In this document: one piece after another, positions 5,747-6,692 of the stretch | How positions within the stretch are numbered: the stretch's first letter is position 1 | Layout of the letters: every line of letters starts with the position of its first letter | NCBI GenBank assembly: GCA_015222355.1 | Contig: JADFVC010000070.1 | Location: 1 to 6,692, forward strand | Direction: 5' to 3' | DNA length: 6,692 nt | Source: Chloroflexota bacterium | Lineage (GTDB): Bacteria > Desulfobacterota > Desulfuromonadia > Desulfuromonadales > Geopsychrobacteraceae | The notes under the pieces: model-generated | What the model was told of the DNA's origin: nothing | What the model saw: only the letters and a program-made list of their open reading frames with translations | Database searches by the model: none | Position numbers and translations under genes: made by a program

Positions 5747-6064
5747 CTATTGACCTTCTTTCGGGGGGAGATGGTAAATCAGCTCTCCTTCCCGCACCAT
5801 ACCCAGTTTTTCCCGGGCCAGCTGTTCCCAGTAATCCCTGTCATTTTGTAAGCGTTCAATCTTTTCCCGCAGTTGCTGCTGCTCCTGTTGCAGGCCAGCC
5901 AGCGTTGTTTCCAATTGTTTCTGCTGGCGTTCCGCTTGCAAAATCCGGATAACTCCACGGTCACCAAAAACAGCATAACCGAACATCACCAGAATGATTA
6001 CCAGCAACCAGAGGGTGATCAGATTTTTGTTGCCGGCTGTTGCCGACTCACGGGCAGGGGCCAA
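5747..6064 (-). CDS. FtsB/DivIC-type septum formation initiator protein
   Basis: A small bitopic membrane protein. After a short N-terminus come one transmembrane helix (LITLWLLVIILVMFGYAVFG) and a conserved GDRGVIRI segment. A coiled coil rich in Gln, Glu and Leu follows, then the C-terminal block YWEQLAREKLGMVREGELIY. This order is that of FtsB/DivIC, which pair with FtsL/FtsQ in the divisome. The preferred start is TTG at 6064: GGAGGT (6074-6069) sits 4 nt before it, and the resulting 105 residues fit the family. The frame stays open up to an ATG at 6139 (130 residues) or 6130, but neither has a ribosome-binding site and the extra 25 residues resemble nothing in the family. The start is uncertain; the identity is firm. 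Confidence 0.85.
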   Translation of the reverse strand: MAPARESATAGNKNLITLWLLVIILVMFGYAVFGDRGVIRILQAERQQKQLETTLAGLQQEQQQLREKIERLQNDRDYWEQLAREKLGMVREGELIYHLPPKEGQ

Positions 6065-6068
6065 ACAC

Positions 6069-6074
6069 ACCTCC
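6069..6074 (-). promoter_or_regulatory. Ribosome binding site supporting a TTG start for the FtsB/DivIC gene
   Basis: GGAGGT on the minus strand (6074-6069) lies 4 nt before an in-frame TTG (6064-6062). It is the best Shine-Dalgarno in the region. The two upstream in-frame ATG codons lack one. Confidence 0.5.
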
Positions 6075-6203
6075 CAAAACAGAGTTCTGACATAAAAGCG
6101 GCGGGAACCCCCGCCTGCCCGTTTTTTCATAACGGCCATATTCCAGCCAACAAGCTTCGCATGCCGGCCGGAACAGCGTCAACTGTCTTCTCCGAACAAA
6201 GTT

Positions 6204-6353
6204 GACGGCGTCGCAAAAAGTCCGCCCTCCGGCGTTGCAGCAGTTTTTCAGGATCTCGACATACTATATGTATGCCTTCGCCTCTGAAAAACCACTGTGC
6301 CTTGTAGGTCGAAATTTTTGCTTAGCCATCGTATTCTTTTTTGTGAGGGCATC
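6204..6353 (-). repeat. 150-bp palindromic MITE-like element, copy B
   Basis: This is the inverted partner of 1358-1507 and has exactly the same length; the reverse complement matches copy A at about 136 of 150 positions. The better-preserved end reads GACGGCGTCGCAAAAAGTC (6204-6222). The other end is more degenerate, with CACAAAAAAGAA replacing CGCAAAAAGTC. Compensating-looking changes keep the central hairpin: CATAC and GTATG are intact in both copies while the loop differs. It fills most of the gap between the lptD stop and the FtsB/DivIC gene, so it may act as a processing or attenuation structure in readthrough transcripts. No transposase is nearby. Confidence 0.85.
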
Positions 6354-6366
6354 AAGGCTGAACTTT

Positions 6367-6692
6367 TTAGATCCCTCCGAGGTTGCCACTTATGCCACCG
6401 ACGCTACCAATCCCCGACATGGTAAAGGCCAACATGACGGTCCGATCTGTGTCATTCTCCCGAAACGTCAGCAAGGCACTCCAGCACTGCTGACGGTACT
6501 CAATACCAAATACATCCTCCAGCTGCTCATTTTCGGCAAAATCATAGCGTTTTTCATAACCGACATAGAATGGTTTAAGGAAAGCCACATCCAGTTTCAA
6601 CGAACCGTAATCTATCCCCTGGTCACGATCATAGCGATACATCGCCTGTAGTGCGTTCTCCTGCTGATCCTCAACGTGCCCCTCAACAGCAA
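6367..6692 (-). CDS. lptD: LPS-assembly outer-membrane protein LptD, C-terminal end (5' end outside window)
   Basis: The frame is open from the right edge to a TAA at 6369-6367 and gives the last 107 or so residues. They carry the alternating polar/hydrophobic pattern of outer-membrane beta strands and the C-terminal LptD signature: DYGSLKLDVAFLKPFYVGYE, then VFGIEYRQQCWSALLTFREN, and the closing MLAFTMSGIGSVGG. The cysteine in QCW is the usual C-terminal LptD cysteine that joins a disulphide. LptD with LptE inserts lipopolysaccharide into the outer leaflet of the outer membrane. An internal ATG at 6642 is not the start, because codons continue in frame upstream to the window edge. No intrinsic terminator other than repeat element B follows the stop. 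Confidence 0.85.
   Translation of the reverse strand, partial: AVEGHVEDQQENALQAMYRYDRDQGIDYGSLKLDVAFLKPFYVGYEKRYDFAENEQLEDVFGIEYRQQCWSALLTFRENDTDRTVMLAFTMSGIGSVGGISGNLGGI

Overview
The gene set and protein styles point to a Gram-negative bacterium with an outer membrane, most likely a Desulfuromonadales-type deltaproteobacterium (Desulfobacterota; Geobacter, Desulfuromonas or Pelobacter relatives). The evidence is an LptD barrel end, a LemA lipoprotein next to a TPM protein, a SPOR protein behind argS, and tRNA genes with encoded CCA. The taxonomic call is inference. Every gene recognised lies on the minus strand, so transcription runs from right to left.

Layout from right to left: (1) 6367-6692 is the 3' end of lptD (LPS assembly barrel). 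(2) 6204-6353 is a 150-bp palindromic repeat element, copy B. (3) 4055-6139 is a compact cluster of an FtsB/DivIC-type division protein, arginyl-tRNA synthetase and a membrane-anchored SPOR protein, with gaps of 20 and 9 nt. (4) 2943-3215 is a complete tRNA unit: sigma70-type promoter, initiator tRNA-fMet, elongator tRNA-Met and an intrinsic terminator. (5) 1570-2924 is a small accessory segment placed directly after that terminator. It holds a truncated HigA-type antitoxin gene, a perfect 17-bp inverted repeat, a COG1237-type metallo-beta-lactamase-fold hydrolase, and a second, shorter copy of the antitoxin 3' end. The hydrolase is therefore bracketed by direct repeats. (6) 1358-1507 is copy A of the 150-bp element, in the opposite orientation to copy B and about 91% identical to it. 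(7) 1-1304 is lemA, then a TPM-domain protein overlapping it by 1 nt, then the start codon of a third gene at the left edge.

How the parts work together: ftsB/divIC, argS and the SPOR gene look like one transcription unit joining division/envelope and translation functions. The tRNA unit has its own promoter and terminator. lemA and the TPM gene form a translationally coupled envelope pair, probably with a third member outside the window. The MBL gene stands alone. The most unusual content is non-coding or decayed: the inverted pair of 150-bp MITE-like palindromes 4.7 kb apart, and the antitoxin remnants around the hydrolase at a tRNA-adjacent site. I do not see a complete novel defence or biosynthetic system here.
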